Counted from the first letter of the stretch, positions 17,909-27,408 are shown. The stretch is DNA of 64,000 bases from Allohahella marinimesophila (GCF_039538005.1 NZ_BAABBO010000007.1:62001-126000); one strand, 5' to 3'. The notes: generated by a model not told the origin, from the sequence alone. Numbers and translations: made by a program.

Positions 17909-18601
17909 ATGCCGACCATTGAACTCCTCATCAGCGACTGCGACGGCGTGATCGTCGACAGTGAAATTCTTACCCATCGTATCCTGGTCGAAGCGCTGAG
18001 CGCCTACGTGCCGCTCGAAGAACTCGAAGCTGCGCTTGAAGGCACATTCGGGCTCATGGTGCCCGATATCATCGAACTTATCGAAAAGCGATTTGATCTT
18101 GAAGTGCCGGCGGATTTTGATAGCAAGTTGCGAGAGCAGACTGAAAAACTGTTGGCTACCGAGGTGCAGGCCATCCCTGGCGCCAGGGATGCGCTGCTGG
18201 CGATCGATCTGCCGCTCGCCGTGGCGTCAAACAGTCGTCGTCACAATCTGGCCTCCTCAGTTGAACGCGCTGGGCTTACAGAACGGGTAGCCGGCAACCT
18301 TTTCAGCTCTGACATGGTGCCAAACCCGAAGCCTGCCCCGGACGTGTACCTCCTGGCAGCCGAGCGTATGGGTGTGGCGCCAGGACACTGCCTGGTCGTC
18401 GAAGACAGCCCAACGGGCGTGCTGGCAGCGAGACGGGCTGGCATGCATGTCATTGGTTTTACGGGCGCAAGTCATATTCCCCCTGGCCACGATGCCGTGT
18501 TGAGGGAGCTGGGCGTGAGCGCAGTGATCAACAATATGCGTGACCTGCCTGATCTAGTTGCCGCTATAATGGCCGGCAAGTATGAGAGAGCCGCCAGATG
18601 A
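17909..18601 (+). CDS. HAD-superfamily phosphatase
   Basis: This is a small-molecule phosphatase of HAD subfamily IA, like phosphoglycolate phosphatase, YieH or beta-phosphoglucomutase relatives. Motif I is DCDGVIVDSE (nucleophile in the first Asp, about residue 9), motif II VASNSR, motif III the lysine in PNPKPAPDVYL, and motif IV VVEDSPTGVLAA. The alpha-helical cap lies between motifs I and II. The start ATG 17909 puts motif I at the usual distance; an upstream GTG (17855) would add 18 residues of poor character. Length 230. Its stop overlaps the next gene as ATGA. The substrate cannot be told from sequence. Confidence 0.9.
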   Translation: MPTIELLISDCDGVIVDSEILTHRILVEALSAYVPLEELEAALEGTFGLMVPDIIELIEKRFDLEVPADFDSKLREQTEKLLATEVQAIPGARDALLAIDLPLAVASNSRRHNLASSVERAGLTERVAGNLFSSDMVPNPKPAPDVYLLAAERMGVAPGHCLVVEDSPTGVLAARRAGMHVIGFTGASHIPPGHDAVLRELGVSAVINNMRDLPDLVAAIMAGKYERAAR

Positions 18602-18879
18602 ACCTTGAAAAGTCACAGAAAAGAATTGCGAAGCAGGTTAAAAAGGGCTTTCAGGGCTACCCCTTGATCAGCATCGTCTATTATGGCCCAAACGAGTCGA
18701 TGGCGACCAAGGTCATTGTGGGTTTCACCGCTGAAGAAGGTGCGGAAATGATGACTGAAACCTTTAGTACCCAGACGGATATCCGTGAAGACACCGTGGT
18801 GCAGACCACGATCATCAAGATCATCGACCGCTCGGGCGCGAAATCCGTGACTATGGATGAGCGCGTTCAGCCACTGTAG
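18598..18879 (+). CDS. Small protein of unknown function, coupled to the HAD phosphatase
   Basis: I do not recognise this family. The 93-residue product is soluble, with a Lys-rich N-terminal helix (about 1-20, EKSQKRIAKQVKKGF) followed by what looks like alternating strands (ISIVYYGP, KVIVGFTAEE, TVVQTTIIKII). The start overlaps the HAD stop by four bases, so translation is probably coupled. Regular codon use and the overlap argue for a real gene. It ends seven bases from the convergent DUF418 gene. Confidence 0.7.
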   Translation: MNLEKSQKRIAKQVKKGFQGYPLISIVYYGPNESMATKVIVGFTAEEGAEMMTETFSTQTDIREDTVVQTTIIKIIDRSGAKSVTMDERVQPL

Positions 18880-18885
18880 TGGCGC

Positions 18886-20145
18886 TTATCCCACTCGTCG
18901 CCTGAGCATGGGTTGGAGATTGAAATAGGTCAGCGTCCGCCAGAGCCACTCGACTGGACCCTGTAGGAAATACCGCAACCAGATGAGCGATAACAGGATC
19001 TGACCACACCAGATTCCAACGATGATCGGCAGCAATTCCAGCCGTGAGAGCGAACCATACAGCCCCAGCCCATATCCGTAGAAGAGCAGGGCGCAAATGA
19101 GCGACTGCATCAGGTAATTCGTCAAAGCCATGCGTCCAACGGCAGCTAACGCCGTAGCCATACTTTTCGGCAGGACTGTCCGCAACGCCAGAAGCACCAA
19201 AGCTGCGTAGGCCACAGTCATGAACACAGCGCCAAGGTGCTGTGGAATCATGCCGAAGGCGTACCAGGCATCCATATTCCACTGCTGGGCATAATTCCAC
19301 CACAGGCCAAATCCAGTCAGTGGCAGACCGATACCGAGGCAGATGCCGGCTAGTCTGCGATACTCACGACTCGTCCGCCAGCCTTGGAGTACGCCCAGTT
19401 TATAGAGGGCCATCCCCAGACACATCATGCCGAACACTTTAACCAACATGGCCAGCCCGCCTTTGGCCAGGATAAGGTCGGCGCTGTGTTCACTGTCGGT
19501 AAATTCTGTCGCCAGGGTGCCACGTACTGCAGCGACCGTGTCCTCATGGCTGCCGAGATACATGGCTCGCTGTTCTTCTACCTGAGCGATATCGGGCTGA
19601 AAATAGGCTTTCAGATCGTAGCGGCCATCCGCACCTATAGTCGCTTCACTGATATCGGGGAAATGACTCAGATACAGCGTCACATTGAGTGCACAGGCAG
19701 CAATTACCAACAGGGTCAGCGGGTTGAGGTATCTGAATGGATACAGCAGCAGAGCGATCATGGCGTAGATCTGCAGTACATCGCCCTCCCAGAGATACCA
19801 GGCGTGCATGAGACCAATGACCAGGAGCCAGAAGGTTCGACGATAATGCACTGACGCTGCGTTTCGGCCGCTGACCTCTGACTGTTCTGCCAGGAGCAGC
19901 ATGCTCGCACCGAACAGCAGCGTGAACAGGCCCATGAATTTCTGGTCGGCGAAGAGATAGAAGAATCCGAAAAGAATATCGTTCAGGGCGTTGCCATCAC
20001 CCCATGCCTGCGGATTGACATAAGCGGCCGAGGGCATCGCGAAGACAATGATATTCATGGTCGGCAGGCCAAGCAGCGCAAGGCCCCTCAACACATCGAG
20101 GCTGGCAATTCTGGAAGGGGAGGCGGGCTCAGTCACCAGTGACAT
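18886..20145 (-). CDS. DUF418 (YeiB-like) membrane protein
   Basis: This is a multi-pass inner-membrane protein of the DUF418/YeiB family, related to acyltransferase-3/heparan-acetyltransferase-like membrane enzymes; no activity is established for the family as I know it. The N-terminus RIASLDVLRGLALLGLPTMNI is the family signature, and GRMALTNYLMQSLICALLFYG marks the start of the DUF418 domain. About ten hydrophobic segments can be counted over 419 residues. PVEWLWRTLTYF near the end is the conserved tail motif. The start is 15 bases downstream of the YebC-type gene stop on the same strand, so they may be co-transcribed. Confidence 0.9.
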   Translation of the reverse strand: MSLVTEPASPSRIASLDVLRGLALLGLPTMNIIVFAMPSAAYVNPQAWGDGNALNDILFGFFYLFADQKFMGLFTLLFGASMLLLAEQSEVSGRNAASVHYRRTFWLLVIGLMHAWYLWEGDVLQIYAMIALLLYPFRYLNPLTLLVIAACALNVTLYLSHFPDISEATIGADGRYDLKAYFQPDIAQVEEQRAMYLGSHEDTVAAVRGTLATEFTDSEHSADLILAKGGLAMLVKVFGMMCLGMALYKLGVLQGWRTSREYRRLAGICLGIGLPLTGFGLWWNYAQQWNMDAWYAFGMIPQHLGAVFMTVAYAALVLLALRTVLPKSMATALAAVGRMALTNYLMQSLICALLFYGYGLGLYGSLSRLELLPIIVGIWCGQILLSLIWLRYFLQGPVEWLWRTLTYFNLQPMLRRRVG

Positions 20146-20160
20146 GAGCCCACAGAGTCC

Positions 20161-20889
20161 TCAGGCGGATTCAGGCAACTCCGCGTTGTGGTAGACGTTC
20201 TGCACATCATCCAGCTCGTTGAGCATGTCGAGGAATTTTTCGAACATGGGCACGTCCTCACCGGTGACCGGTGTAAGCGTCTGGGGCAGGAAGTGAATAT
20301 CGTCGGTGTCGTAATCGATCTCGCCGAATGCTTCAGCCAGGGCTTGCTTTGCATTGTTGAAGTCGGTGTGCGGCGTGAATACGGTCATCTTGCCGTTCTC
20401 ACTCTCGATATCCGTGACTTCTACGTCAGCCATCATCAATGCCTCGAGCACGGCGTCTTCGTCTTCACCGGCAAAAGCAAGAATGGCGCAGTGGTCGAAC
20501 ATGTGGCTGACGCTGCCGGGGGTACCGATCTTGCATTTCGTCTTGGTGAATGCCTGGCGCACATCACCGAAGGTGCGATTTGGGTTATCCGTCAGACAGT
20601 CGACGATGACCATGGTCTGACCTGGTCCGTAGCCTTCGTATCGGGCTACAGCGTAGTCTTCTCCGCCAGCACCCTTTGCCTTGTCGATGGCTTTATCGAT
20701 GACGTGCGAAGGCACCTGGTCTTTCTTCGCTCGATCGATTAGACCTCTCAATGTCAGGTTGGCATCCGGGTCAGGACTGCCCGACTTGGCCGATACGTAA
20801 ATGGCGCGTGCGTACTTGCTGTAGACCTTGGTCTTGGCGTCGGCCGTTTTGGCCATGGATTCTTTGCGGTTCTGGTAGGCTCTGCCCAT
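20161..20889 (-). CDS. YebC/PmpR-family protein, YeeN-like branch
   Basis: YebC-family proteins act either as DNA-binding regulators (PmpR) or, as shown for several members, as translation factors that relieve ribosome stalling (TACO1/YebC). The N-terminus MGRAYQNRKESMAKTADAKT and KVYSKYARAIYVSAK resemble the YeeN branch, not YebC (MAGHSKWANI-). VIDKAIDKAKG and YEGYGPG are conserved. Length 242 is normal. The canonical RuvC-linked YebC is presumably elsewhere in the genome. Upstream is a 186-base divergent gap to an EAL gene. Confidence 0.9.
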   Translation of the reverse strand: MGRAYQNRKESMAKTADAKTKVYSKYARAIYVSAKSGSPDPDANLTLRGLIDRAKKDQVPSHVIDKAIDKAKGAGGEDYAVARYEGYGPGQTMVIVDCLTDNPNRTFGDVRQAFTKTKCKIGTPGSVSHMFDHCAILAFAGEDEDAVLEALMMADVEVTDIESENGKMTVFTPHTDFNNAKQALAEAFGEIDYDTDDIHFLPQTLTPVTGEDVPMFEKFLDMLNELDDVQNVYHNAELPESA

Positions 20890-21075
20890 ACCGGTATCCT
20901 GGAGCTGATTCGTGAAAAATGGAGAGTTTACACGGAACTGCCCCGCGGCCGATAGCTTGCAAGTTTGCGATCGATCACGAACCGCACTACGCTTTAACGC
21001 ATCCAGTGACGAATTCGGCAGCGTGCGCCAGCATTCTGCCTGCGTCTCTTTTAACCGACAGACTCCCTATTCAGC

Positions 21076-21840
21076 ATGAACAAACCGGTCGATTTCAAAG
21101 CTCTGTCCTGTAAACAATGTATCGAAAGCGTCGATCTCGGTTTCGAGTTCACCATGGCGTTTCAGCCTATTGTTGCTTGGGCCAGCAAAACAATCTTTGG
21201 CTACGAAGCCCTTTGCAGGGGGCTGAACAACGAGTCAGCCTGGTCGGTGATTCAGCAGGTCAACGAGAGTAACCGCTACCGTTTCGATCAGGTATGCCGG
21301 GTGAAAGCGATTGCACTGGCCGCGAAGCTGGAGATCCCGTCCGTGCTTAGTATCAACTTCTTCCCGAACGCGGTGTACAAGCCTGAATTATGTATCCGCA
21401 CCACGCTGGAAGCCGCAAAAATCTGCGGCTTTCCAATTGAACGTATTCTCTTCGAATTCACTGAGGCTGAAAAACTCACATCCACCAGCCACGTAAAGCA
21501 GATCGTGGAATCATATCGGGAGATGGGTTTCAAGACGGCGACAGATGATTTTGGATCAGGTCATTCCGGACTGAATATGCTGGCCGATTATCAGACTGAC
21601 ATCATCAAGTTCGATATGGCGCTGGTGCGCAACATCGATAGCGACCTGGTGCGTCAGAAGATCGTCAAGCACTGCGTGAACCTATGCCTGGATCTTGGTA
21701 TTACACCGTTGGCCGAAGGAATTGAGACAAAAGCGGAAATGGAGGTCTTGCAGTCGCTCGGTATCGACCTGATGCAGGGCTACTACTTCGCCAAACCTGG
21801 TTTCGAGTGCCTGCCTGAAGTCGATTTCGACCAGGCCTAG
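21076..21840 (+). CDS. Stand-alone EAL-domain cyclic-di-GMP phosphodiesterase
   Basis: This should hydrolyse c-di-GMP to pGpG. The protein is just an EAL domain (254 residues) with a short N-terminus holding CKQC (about residues 13-16). Catalytic elements are all present: EALCRG, the Asn in INFFPNAV, EFTEAE, ATDDFGSGHSG, IIKFD, LAEGIET and MQGYYFAKP. DDFGSGHSGLN resembles the EAL domains attached to BLUF and similar sensors. With no sensor of its own, it may be controlled by a partner. Its stop overlaps by four bases the stop of the convergent HD-GYP-like gene. Confidence 0.9.
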   Translation: MNKPVDFKALSCKQCIESVDLGFEFTMAFQPIVAWASKTIFGYEALCRGLNNESAWSVIQQVNESNRYRFDQVCRVKAIALAAKLEIPSVLSINFFPNAVYKPELCIRTTLEAAKICGFPIERILFEFTEAEKLTSTSHVKQIVESYREMGFKTATDDFGSGHSGLNMLADYQTDIIKFDMALVRNIDSDLVRQKIVKHCVNLCLDLGITPLAEGIETKAEMEVLQSLGIDLMQGYYFAKPGFECLPEVDFDQA

Positions 21841-22967
21841 GCCTGTTTATAGCCCCAGAGTTCATCAAGATTCAGCGTCGGCAGAACCTTTGGCACCACG
21901 ACGCCCTGAATGGTAAATTCCGCCTCGAGGCTTTCGCGCTTGAGCCCGCCCATATAAGCATTCCCCTTGGCGCTGATCACAGCCTGCATGCACGGTGGTG
22001 CGCCCTTGCGCTGTCGAGTGATGACGGCTGTTTCTCCGGTACGAATGGTGACGAGGCTGCCGGGGGGGAAATCTCCCATTCCCTCGAACAGAGCGTTATA
22101 GACCGTTTGATCCGGGTCCTCTGCGTATGCCTGCAGGATTTCCAGTCTGGCCTGATCACTGCAATACCGGTCGCGATAGGCTCGTCGCGTGACCATGGCG
22201 GTGTAACGCTCTGCGAGGGCCAGTGCCTTGGCTTCCGGGAGAATGGCGTCCCCCTTCAAGGCATTTGGATAGCCCCGGCCATTGAAGACCTCGTGATGCT
22301 GTTCGATGATTCGCAAATAGCGCGGCTGTTCGACACCGGCAGCCTTGAGTGCAGCAACGCTCAACAGTGGGTGCTTGTTGATGATGGCTCGTTGTGCATC
22401 GGTAAGCGCCATCTTCGAGTTATTCAATTTGTCCTGATGCGGTAAGAGCGCGATATTGGCTGACAGTGCCGCCGCCGCCAGGATGATGATCCTGTTAGGA
22501 ATGAAGTTCAGTCGCTGACCGATGATACAGCACAGAATGGCGTAAAATAGCACTTGCTCGTAGGCAGTAGGCTCAACCGAATAAATGTGCACCAGCGCGA
22601 TACAGGCATCAGGATCACCAGCACACATTTCGGCGATGCGCTTGGCGAGAATGAGAATTTTCTGGCTCGCCCGTGGATCCTTGACCAGGACCGAGTGCAG
22701 TCCAGCTTCGAGATCTTCCAGCAACAGCGCGTACTCGGCGAAGGGGCTGACCTTTCGACCTTCCTGACGCTCCTCGGAAATCTGCGCCCGGGTGGATTGC
22801 ATGGTCTTCTGGAACATGCCCCGGTTGTAAAGCAGTTCGAGCTGGTATTCGCTTTGTATAACGTGTCCCTGGCTTAGCAGGAGACCACCATTTTCGTCGT
22901 AGACCGGCCACGGCAACGGTTTGCCAACGTACAGCGCGCCGGGGATGAGTTTTAACAAATCTGCCAT
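21837..22967 (-). CDS. Degenerate HD-GYP-domain protein
   Basis: HD-GYP domains normally hydrolyse c-di-GMP. Here the region about 150-290 keeps the fold signature (NKHPLLSVAAL, then QHHEVFNGRGYPNALKGDAI and YTAMVTRRAYRD). However, the HDxGK motif reads ANIAL, and the later VADxxDALT motif reads LAERYTAM. At least two metal ligands are lost, so it is probably not a phosphodiesterase and may bind ligand or act as a scaffold. The N-terminal 130 residues are unrecognised. The C-terminal about 90 residues include a small beta-rich part (VTIRTGETAVITRQRKG). It converges on the EAL gene. Length 376. Confidence 0.82.
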   Translation of the reverse strand: MADLLKLIPGALYVGKPLPWPVYDENGGLLLSQGHVIQSEYQLELLYNRGMFQKTMQSTRAQISEERQEGRKVSPFAEYALLLEDLEAGLHSVLVKDPRASQKILILAKRIAEMCAGDPDACIALVHIYSVEPTAYEQVLFYAILCCIIGQRLNFIPNRIIILAAAALSANIALLPHQDKLNNSKMALTDAQRAIINKHPLLSVAALKAAGVEQPRYLRIIEQHHEVFNGRGYPNALKGDAILPEAKALALAERYTAMVTRRAYRDRYCSDQARLEILQAYAEDPDQTVYNALFEGMGDFPPGSLVTIRTGETAVITRQRKGAPPCMQAVISAKGNAYMGGLKRESLEAEFTIQGVVVPKVLPTLNLDELWGYKQA

Positions 22968-23450
22968 AGTGACTGCTCAGCTACTACCTGTCTTCAGCAA
23001 TGCCCGGGCCCGGGCCATAACATATGGAATAAATCCATTTAAGTTAAGCACATATTGGGAAAACTGCGACCCCAGAAGGGACGGCCACTATGGTCTTCAT
23101 GGTGAAACGTTGCTGAAGTTCGCCGGCCGTGTCCAGGGTTCTGGCAGTGTCATTCCGCTCGAGGCCGCCTTTCCTGTTGCCGATGCGTGGGTCCTGCCAG
23201 AAGTTGGCTTTCTCATACAGGTCTGTGAGGCTCTGTATTTCTGCGTCAGCGCGCTTCTGAATACACTCGTTGACGTTATAGCGGGCATCCCCGACATCTT
23301 CATTGTTGCCACCAATATTTCGAATGCTCGGGCGGCCGGTCGTGTCTGTAAGCAGAAGCTGCACCAAGAATAGCCGCTGGACAACACTACCCTATACCAG
23401 TGTATGGTGATGCCGGACCATGCTCGAAACCAAAACGCAAGAGGCCCCCT
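22968..23450. other. Divergent intergenic region with a doubtful small reading frame
   Basis: This 483-base gap separates the HD-GYP-like gene and the DUF2855 gene. On the minus strand, 23044-23364 could encode about 106 residues from GTG 23364 (starting VQLLLTDTTGRPSIRNIGG). It has no ATG, no visible Shine-Dalgarno sequence, and I recognise nothing in it. A plus-strand frame of similar length overlaps the HD-GYP gene and looks like noise. An ATAC-cagt-GTAT inverted repeat lies close upstream of the DUF2855 start. Promoters for both flanking genes should be here. Confidence 0.35.
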
Positions 23451-24569
23451 ATGGCACAGTTCCAGATTGATAAAGGACGCTTTATATCCAGTCGCATCGT
23501 CAGTACCGATCCCGCTGCGGAAGCCGAGTCGCTTCAGGATGGTGATATTCTTGTTGCGATCGATCGTTTCGCCTTTACGGCAAACAATGTCACCTACGCT
23601 GTTGCAGGCGATCAGCTGGGGTACTGGACATTCTTTCCGCCGGTACCGAGCCAGTCGAATGAAGACGTTTCCGGGTGGGGTGTGATTCCGGTATGGGGCT
23701 TTGCGGATGTCATTGCCTCGAAAAGCGAGGACATCGATGTGGGTGAGCGCCTGTTCGGTTATTTCCCCCCCGCAAACACCCTCAGGATCACGCCTGTTCG
23801 AGTGGCTGCCACACGGCTGATCGATGGTGCTCCGCATCGCTCCGAGCTGCCCCCAGCCTATAACAGCTACAGTCGGGTGAGTAACGAAACAGGCTACGAC
23901 AGCGCTTTGGATAACCAGCGCATGCTCCTGTGGCCACTACATATCACCTCATACTGTCTTTGGGACATGCTGCAGGAGCAGGGCTGGTTCGGTGCGAAAC
24001 AGGTGGTGATCCTGAGTGCTTCGAGCAAGACCAGTACCGGTCTGGCCTATGCCCTTGAGGCAGACGAGTCGGCGCCAGACGTCATTGCCATCACTTCGCA
24101 GCGAAATCTGCATTTTGTCGAAGGTCTTGGACTATATTCGAAGTGTCTTACGTATGATGAACTCGCTCACGTCGATGCCAGTGTGCCAACCGTGATTGTC
24201 GATATGTCCGGCAGTGGTCAGGCGCTTGGTCAGTTGCACACGCAGCTGGCCGATAATATGAAGCAGTGCATCAATGTTGGTCTCACACATTGGGATGAAG
24301 TCGTTCCGGGTAAGGGCATCATCAAATCGCGCAGCCAGTTCTTCTTTGCGCCAAGCCATATCCAGAAGCGTATCAAGGACTGGGGTGCGGATGGCTTTGC
24401 TGAGCGCTTAGCGGGCTTCCTGCGGAACACTGCCGAAAAGAGCTCGCAGTGGCTGAAACTGTCTACGGTAGCTGGTCTTTCGGGGCTTGCCGATGTGTAC
24501 CCCAAGGTGTGTGAAGGTATGATAGCCCCGGATGAAGGGCTGATAGTGGTTCTGGAAGACGATACGTAA
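23451..24569 (+). CDS. DUF2855 family protein
   Basis: This is a member of the DUF2855 family, of unknown function. Some members resemble zinc-free, quinone-oxidoreductase-like (MDR) folds, and VVILSASSKTSTGLAYAL (about residues 183-200) fits a nucleotide-binding turn. The N-terminal DGDILVAIDRFAFTANNVTYAVAGDQLGYWTFFP is characteristic of the family. Start ATG 23451; the frame is open 51 bases further with no better start. Length 372. The bacteriophytochrome gene starts 47 bases after its stop on the same strand, which suggests a two-gene unit. Confidence 0.85.
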   Translation: MAQFQIDKGRFISSRIVSTDPAAEAESLQDGDILVAIDRFAFTANNVTYAVAGDQLGYWTFFPPVPSQSNEDVSGWGVIPVWGFADVIASKSEDIDVGERLFGYFPPANTLRITPVRVAATRLIDGAPHRSELPPAYNSYSRVSNETGYDSALDNQRMLLWPLHITSYCLWDMLQEQGWFGAKQVVILSASSKTSTGLAYALEADESAPDVIAITSQRNLHFVEGLGLYSKCLTYDELAHVDASVPTVIVDMSGSGQALGQLHTQLADNMKQCINVGLTHWDEVVPGKGIIKSRSQFFFAPSHIQKRIKDWGADGFAERLAGFLRNTAEKSSQWLKLSTVAGLSGLADVYPKVCEGMIAPDEGLIVVLEDDT

Positions 24570-24616
24570 AATTTCCGCCCTCACAGGCATAGTAGTCAAA
24601 CGCGTAGTGGTGAAGC

Positions 24617-27301
24617 ATGGTCCTGAATGTTGAAGATCTTGATTTTGATAGGTGTGAAGATGAGCCCATACATATACCGGAATCCATACAGGGCTACGGC
24701 TATCTCTTTGCCCTGGATCGCACCGAGGGCAAGATCAGAATCGTCAGTGAAAATGTTCAGGACCTGTTCGTCGACACTGATGATCTCATCGGGTCAAATT
24801 TCTTCGATCTGCTCGATAGCAAGGAAGCAGTCTCTGACTTCCTGCGTGAAACATATCAACGGGCCAAGCAAAAGGAAACCAGGCTCCCGGTCGAGGTCAA
24901 GTTCAAGCAGTCGGTCATAAAGTCGACGCAGAGCACCGACTATTATGCGGTTGTATATGACAGCGACGATCACTTTGTCATCGAACTCGAACCAGCAGCC
25001 AATTTCCGCGACTCCTATTCGGCCAAGCATTTCATCAAGCTATATGCGCTTGGCATCGCGCCCAAGTTCAAGAAGTTCGAAAGCCTCGATACCATGGCGA
25101 AGGAGATCGTTGATACGATCAAGTACGTGACCAATATGGATCGTGTACTGCTATACAGGTTCAACGAGGATGCTTCAGGCAAGGTCATCGCCGAGGCGAA
25201 GGAACCGGACATGGAGTCTTATATCGATGTCTACTATCCGGCTTCGGATATTCCGCCCCAGGCCAGGGAGCTATACAAGAAGAACTGGGTGCGTCTGACG
25301 CCGAATGTGGACCTCGAGCCGTCCAAGCTTCTGCCAACGGTGGCTGAAAGCGGGCGCAAGCCCCTTGACCTGACTCATTCGATATTGCGCACGCTGTCGC
25401 CAATTCACCGGCAGTATATTCGCAACCAGGGCTTGAAGGCATCAATGTCGATGTCGCTGGTGACCCATGACAACCTCTGGGGCATCATTACCTGCCACAG
25501 CAGGGAAGCGGCCTACATACCGCAGAATGTTCGACTTGAGTGCGAAATGATTTCGCAACTGTTCAGCTGGCATCTCTATGCCAAGGAAGAAGAGCTGTAT
25601 ATCCGGAAAAAGGAAAGTGCAGATCAGGCGATCAGTCGCATGCTTTCGATGGTCTCGAGCGAACAGTCCATTATCGACATCTTCAAGCATCATGAAGATG
25701 AAGTGCTCAGGATCATGGACGCCGACGGCTTCGTGTTCTTTTCGGAAATTCAGGTGGTATCGATAGGCGTCACGCCGGAACTGGATGTCATCCATGAGAT
25801 CTGTGATCGTCTTAACCATACCCAGGAAAAGCCGTACCTCTCCTCTGATATCAGTGCAGACTTCCTGGATACGGAGCGTCTCAACGGCATCAAGGGCGCG
25901 CTTTTCATGCCCCTGGCTGAAAAGCAGAATTACTATACAGTCTGGTTCCGTAAGGAAGAAAAGCTGGTGCAAAAATGGGCTGGCGTGCCGGATGAGAAAG
26001 CGGTGTCCAGTTCCAAGAAAGAGCGCTTGATGCCGCGGACTTCTTTCCAGGTGCATATCAGGGAAGTGAAAGGCAAGAGCAAGAAATGGGATCAGAATGA
26101 TGTTGGCATGGCGGAGCGATTCAATCTCGTGTTCATGGCCTATGCACTGGAAACTCAGGAGAGGATGCATCGCAACCTGACAAACCTGGAGAAGCAGGAC
26201 CGGCACAAGAATGAATTTCTCGCGACACTTGCTCATGAACTCCGTAACCCACTAACGCCCATCAGCACGGGCATATCCATTCTTGAAGCCGAAAGCAATG
26301 AGGCAGTGCGGAGCCGTGTGATCCAGACCATGACACGGCAGGTCGATAGCATGACGAGAATGATCGACGACCTGATGGAAGTCTCCCGAGTGACCCAGGG
26401 TAAGATTAAACTGGATATGCGCCGTGTCGTACTTCAGGATATCATCCGGGATGCGCTGGAGACCTGTGATAGCTTGCTGAAGGAAAAGCGGCACACGCTA
26501 GAACTGAAATTGCCGGAGGCGGAGTTACCAGTGACTGGCGACAGGACCAGGCTGGGACAGGTCTTTGGCAATATCATCAACAATGCTGCCAAATACACCG
26601 ACGAAGGCGGCCGGATTCAGATTCGTGCCTACGCGCAGGATGGCCTCATACACATCAAGGTGATCGACAACGGTGTTGGTCTGGCACCGGAAAACACTGG
26701 TCTCATCTTTACCATGTTTACCCAGATGGACACTCACTCGAGCCGGGTAAAAGGTGGTCTTGGTATTGGCCTGACGCTCGTGCAGAAACTGGTGGAGCTA
26801 CATGGCGGTAAGATCGTGGCGCGAAGCGCTGGTATCGGGCAGGGTGCCGAGTTCGAAGTCGTGCTGCCGCAATCCGAGCTTGATCAGAACAGCGAGCATA
26901 CCAGCTCAACCGACCTGAACAGGGTGGCCACCAGCAAGAATCGTGTACTGATCGTTGATGATAACGAAGATATCGCAGCAATGTATGAGCTCTTGCTCAT
27001 CGCAAGTGGCTACGACACGAGAAGCGTGACGAAACCAAAGGATTCCATAGAAGTGTTCAAACAGTTCCAGCCGCACTTCGCTCTGCTGGATATTGGCATG
27101 CCGGATATCGATGGTTATGAACTGTGCGGCATCCTATCTGCCTTACCTGAGGCGAGGCATACCATCTTTCTTTCGCAGTCCGGCTGGGGCAACAAGGAGG
27201 ATATCGCCAAAGCCTACGCTGCTGGCTTCCGTGAGCATCTGGTGAAGCCCCTCAATAGTCAGGCTTTGCAACTTGTGCTGCAGAAATACGCCCAGGACTG
27301 A
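24617..27301 (+). CDS. bphP: Bacteriophytochrome hybrid histidine kinase
   Basis: This is a red/far-red photoreceptor that likely binds biliverdin at Cys13 (DFDRCEDEPIHIPESIQ). PAS (about 10-120), GAF (about 140-310, PASDIPPQARELY and SPIHRQYIRNQGLKASMS) and PHY (about 320-505, tongue motif PRTSF) form the sensor. HisKA has the phospho-acceptor His540 in ATLAHELRNPL. The HATPase shows GNIINNAAKYTDEGG, DNGVG and KGGLGIGL. A C-terminal receiver domain carries the phospho-acceptor Asp825 in LLDIGMPD. Length 894. There is no heme oxygenase (BphO) gene beside it; biliverdin must come from elsewhere. IQGYGYL replaces the common IQPHGxL. Confidence 0.95.
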   Translation: MVLNVEDLDFDRCEDEPIHIPESIQGYGYLFALDRTEGKIRIVSENVQDLFVDTDDLIGSNFFDLLDSKEAVSDFLRETYQRAKQKETRLPVEVKFKQSVIKSTQSTDYYAVVYDSDDHFVIELEPAANFRDSYSAKHFIKLYALGIAPKFKKFESLDTMAKEIVDTIKYVTNMDRVLLYRFNEDASGKVIAEAKEPDMESYIDVYYPASDIPPQARELYKKNWVRLTPNVDLEPSKLLPTVAESGRKPLDLTHSILRTLSPIHRQYIRNQGLKASMSMSLVTHDNLWGIITCHSREAAYIPQNVRLECEMISQLFSWHLYAKEEELYIRKKESADQAISRMLSMVSSEQSIIDIFKHHEDEVLRIMDADGFVFFSEIQVVSIGVTPELDVIHEICDRLNHTQEKPYLSSDISADFLDTERLNGIKGALFMPLAEKQNYYTVWFRKEEKLVQKWAGVPDEKAVSSSKKERLMPRTSFQVHIREVKGKSKKWDQNDVGMAERFNLVFMAYALETQERMHRNLTNLEKQDRHKNEFLATLAHELRNPLTPISTGISILEAESNEAVRSRVIQTMTRQVDSMTRMIDDLMEVSRVTQGKIKLDMRRVVLQDIIRDALETCDSLLKEKRHTLELKLPEAELPVTGDRTRLGQVFGNIINNAAKYTDEGGRIQIRAYAQDGLIHIKVIDNGVGLAPENTGLIFTMFTQMDTHSSRVKGGLGIGLTLVQKLVELHGGKIVARSAGIGQGAEFEVVLPQSELDQNSEHTSSTDLNRVATSKNRVLIVDDNEDIAAMYELLLIASGYDTRSVTKPKDSIEVFKQFQPHFALLDIGMPDIDGYELCGILSALPEARHTIFLSQSGWGNKEDIAKAYAAGFREHLVKPLNSQALQLVLQKYAQD

Positions 27302-27408
27302 GGGTCCGCTTCCGCAACCGCCACGTAGAGTCTTCAACAAGCCTGCTCGAATCAGCTGGAAATGCAGTCGGCCGGGTAGAGTGTACACTTCTGAAGGACT
27401 CCCACGGC

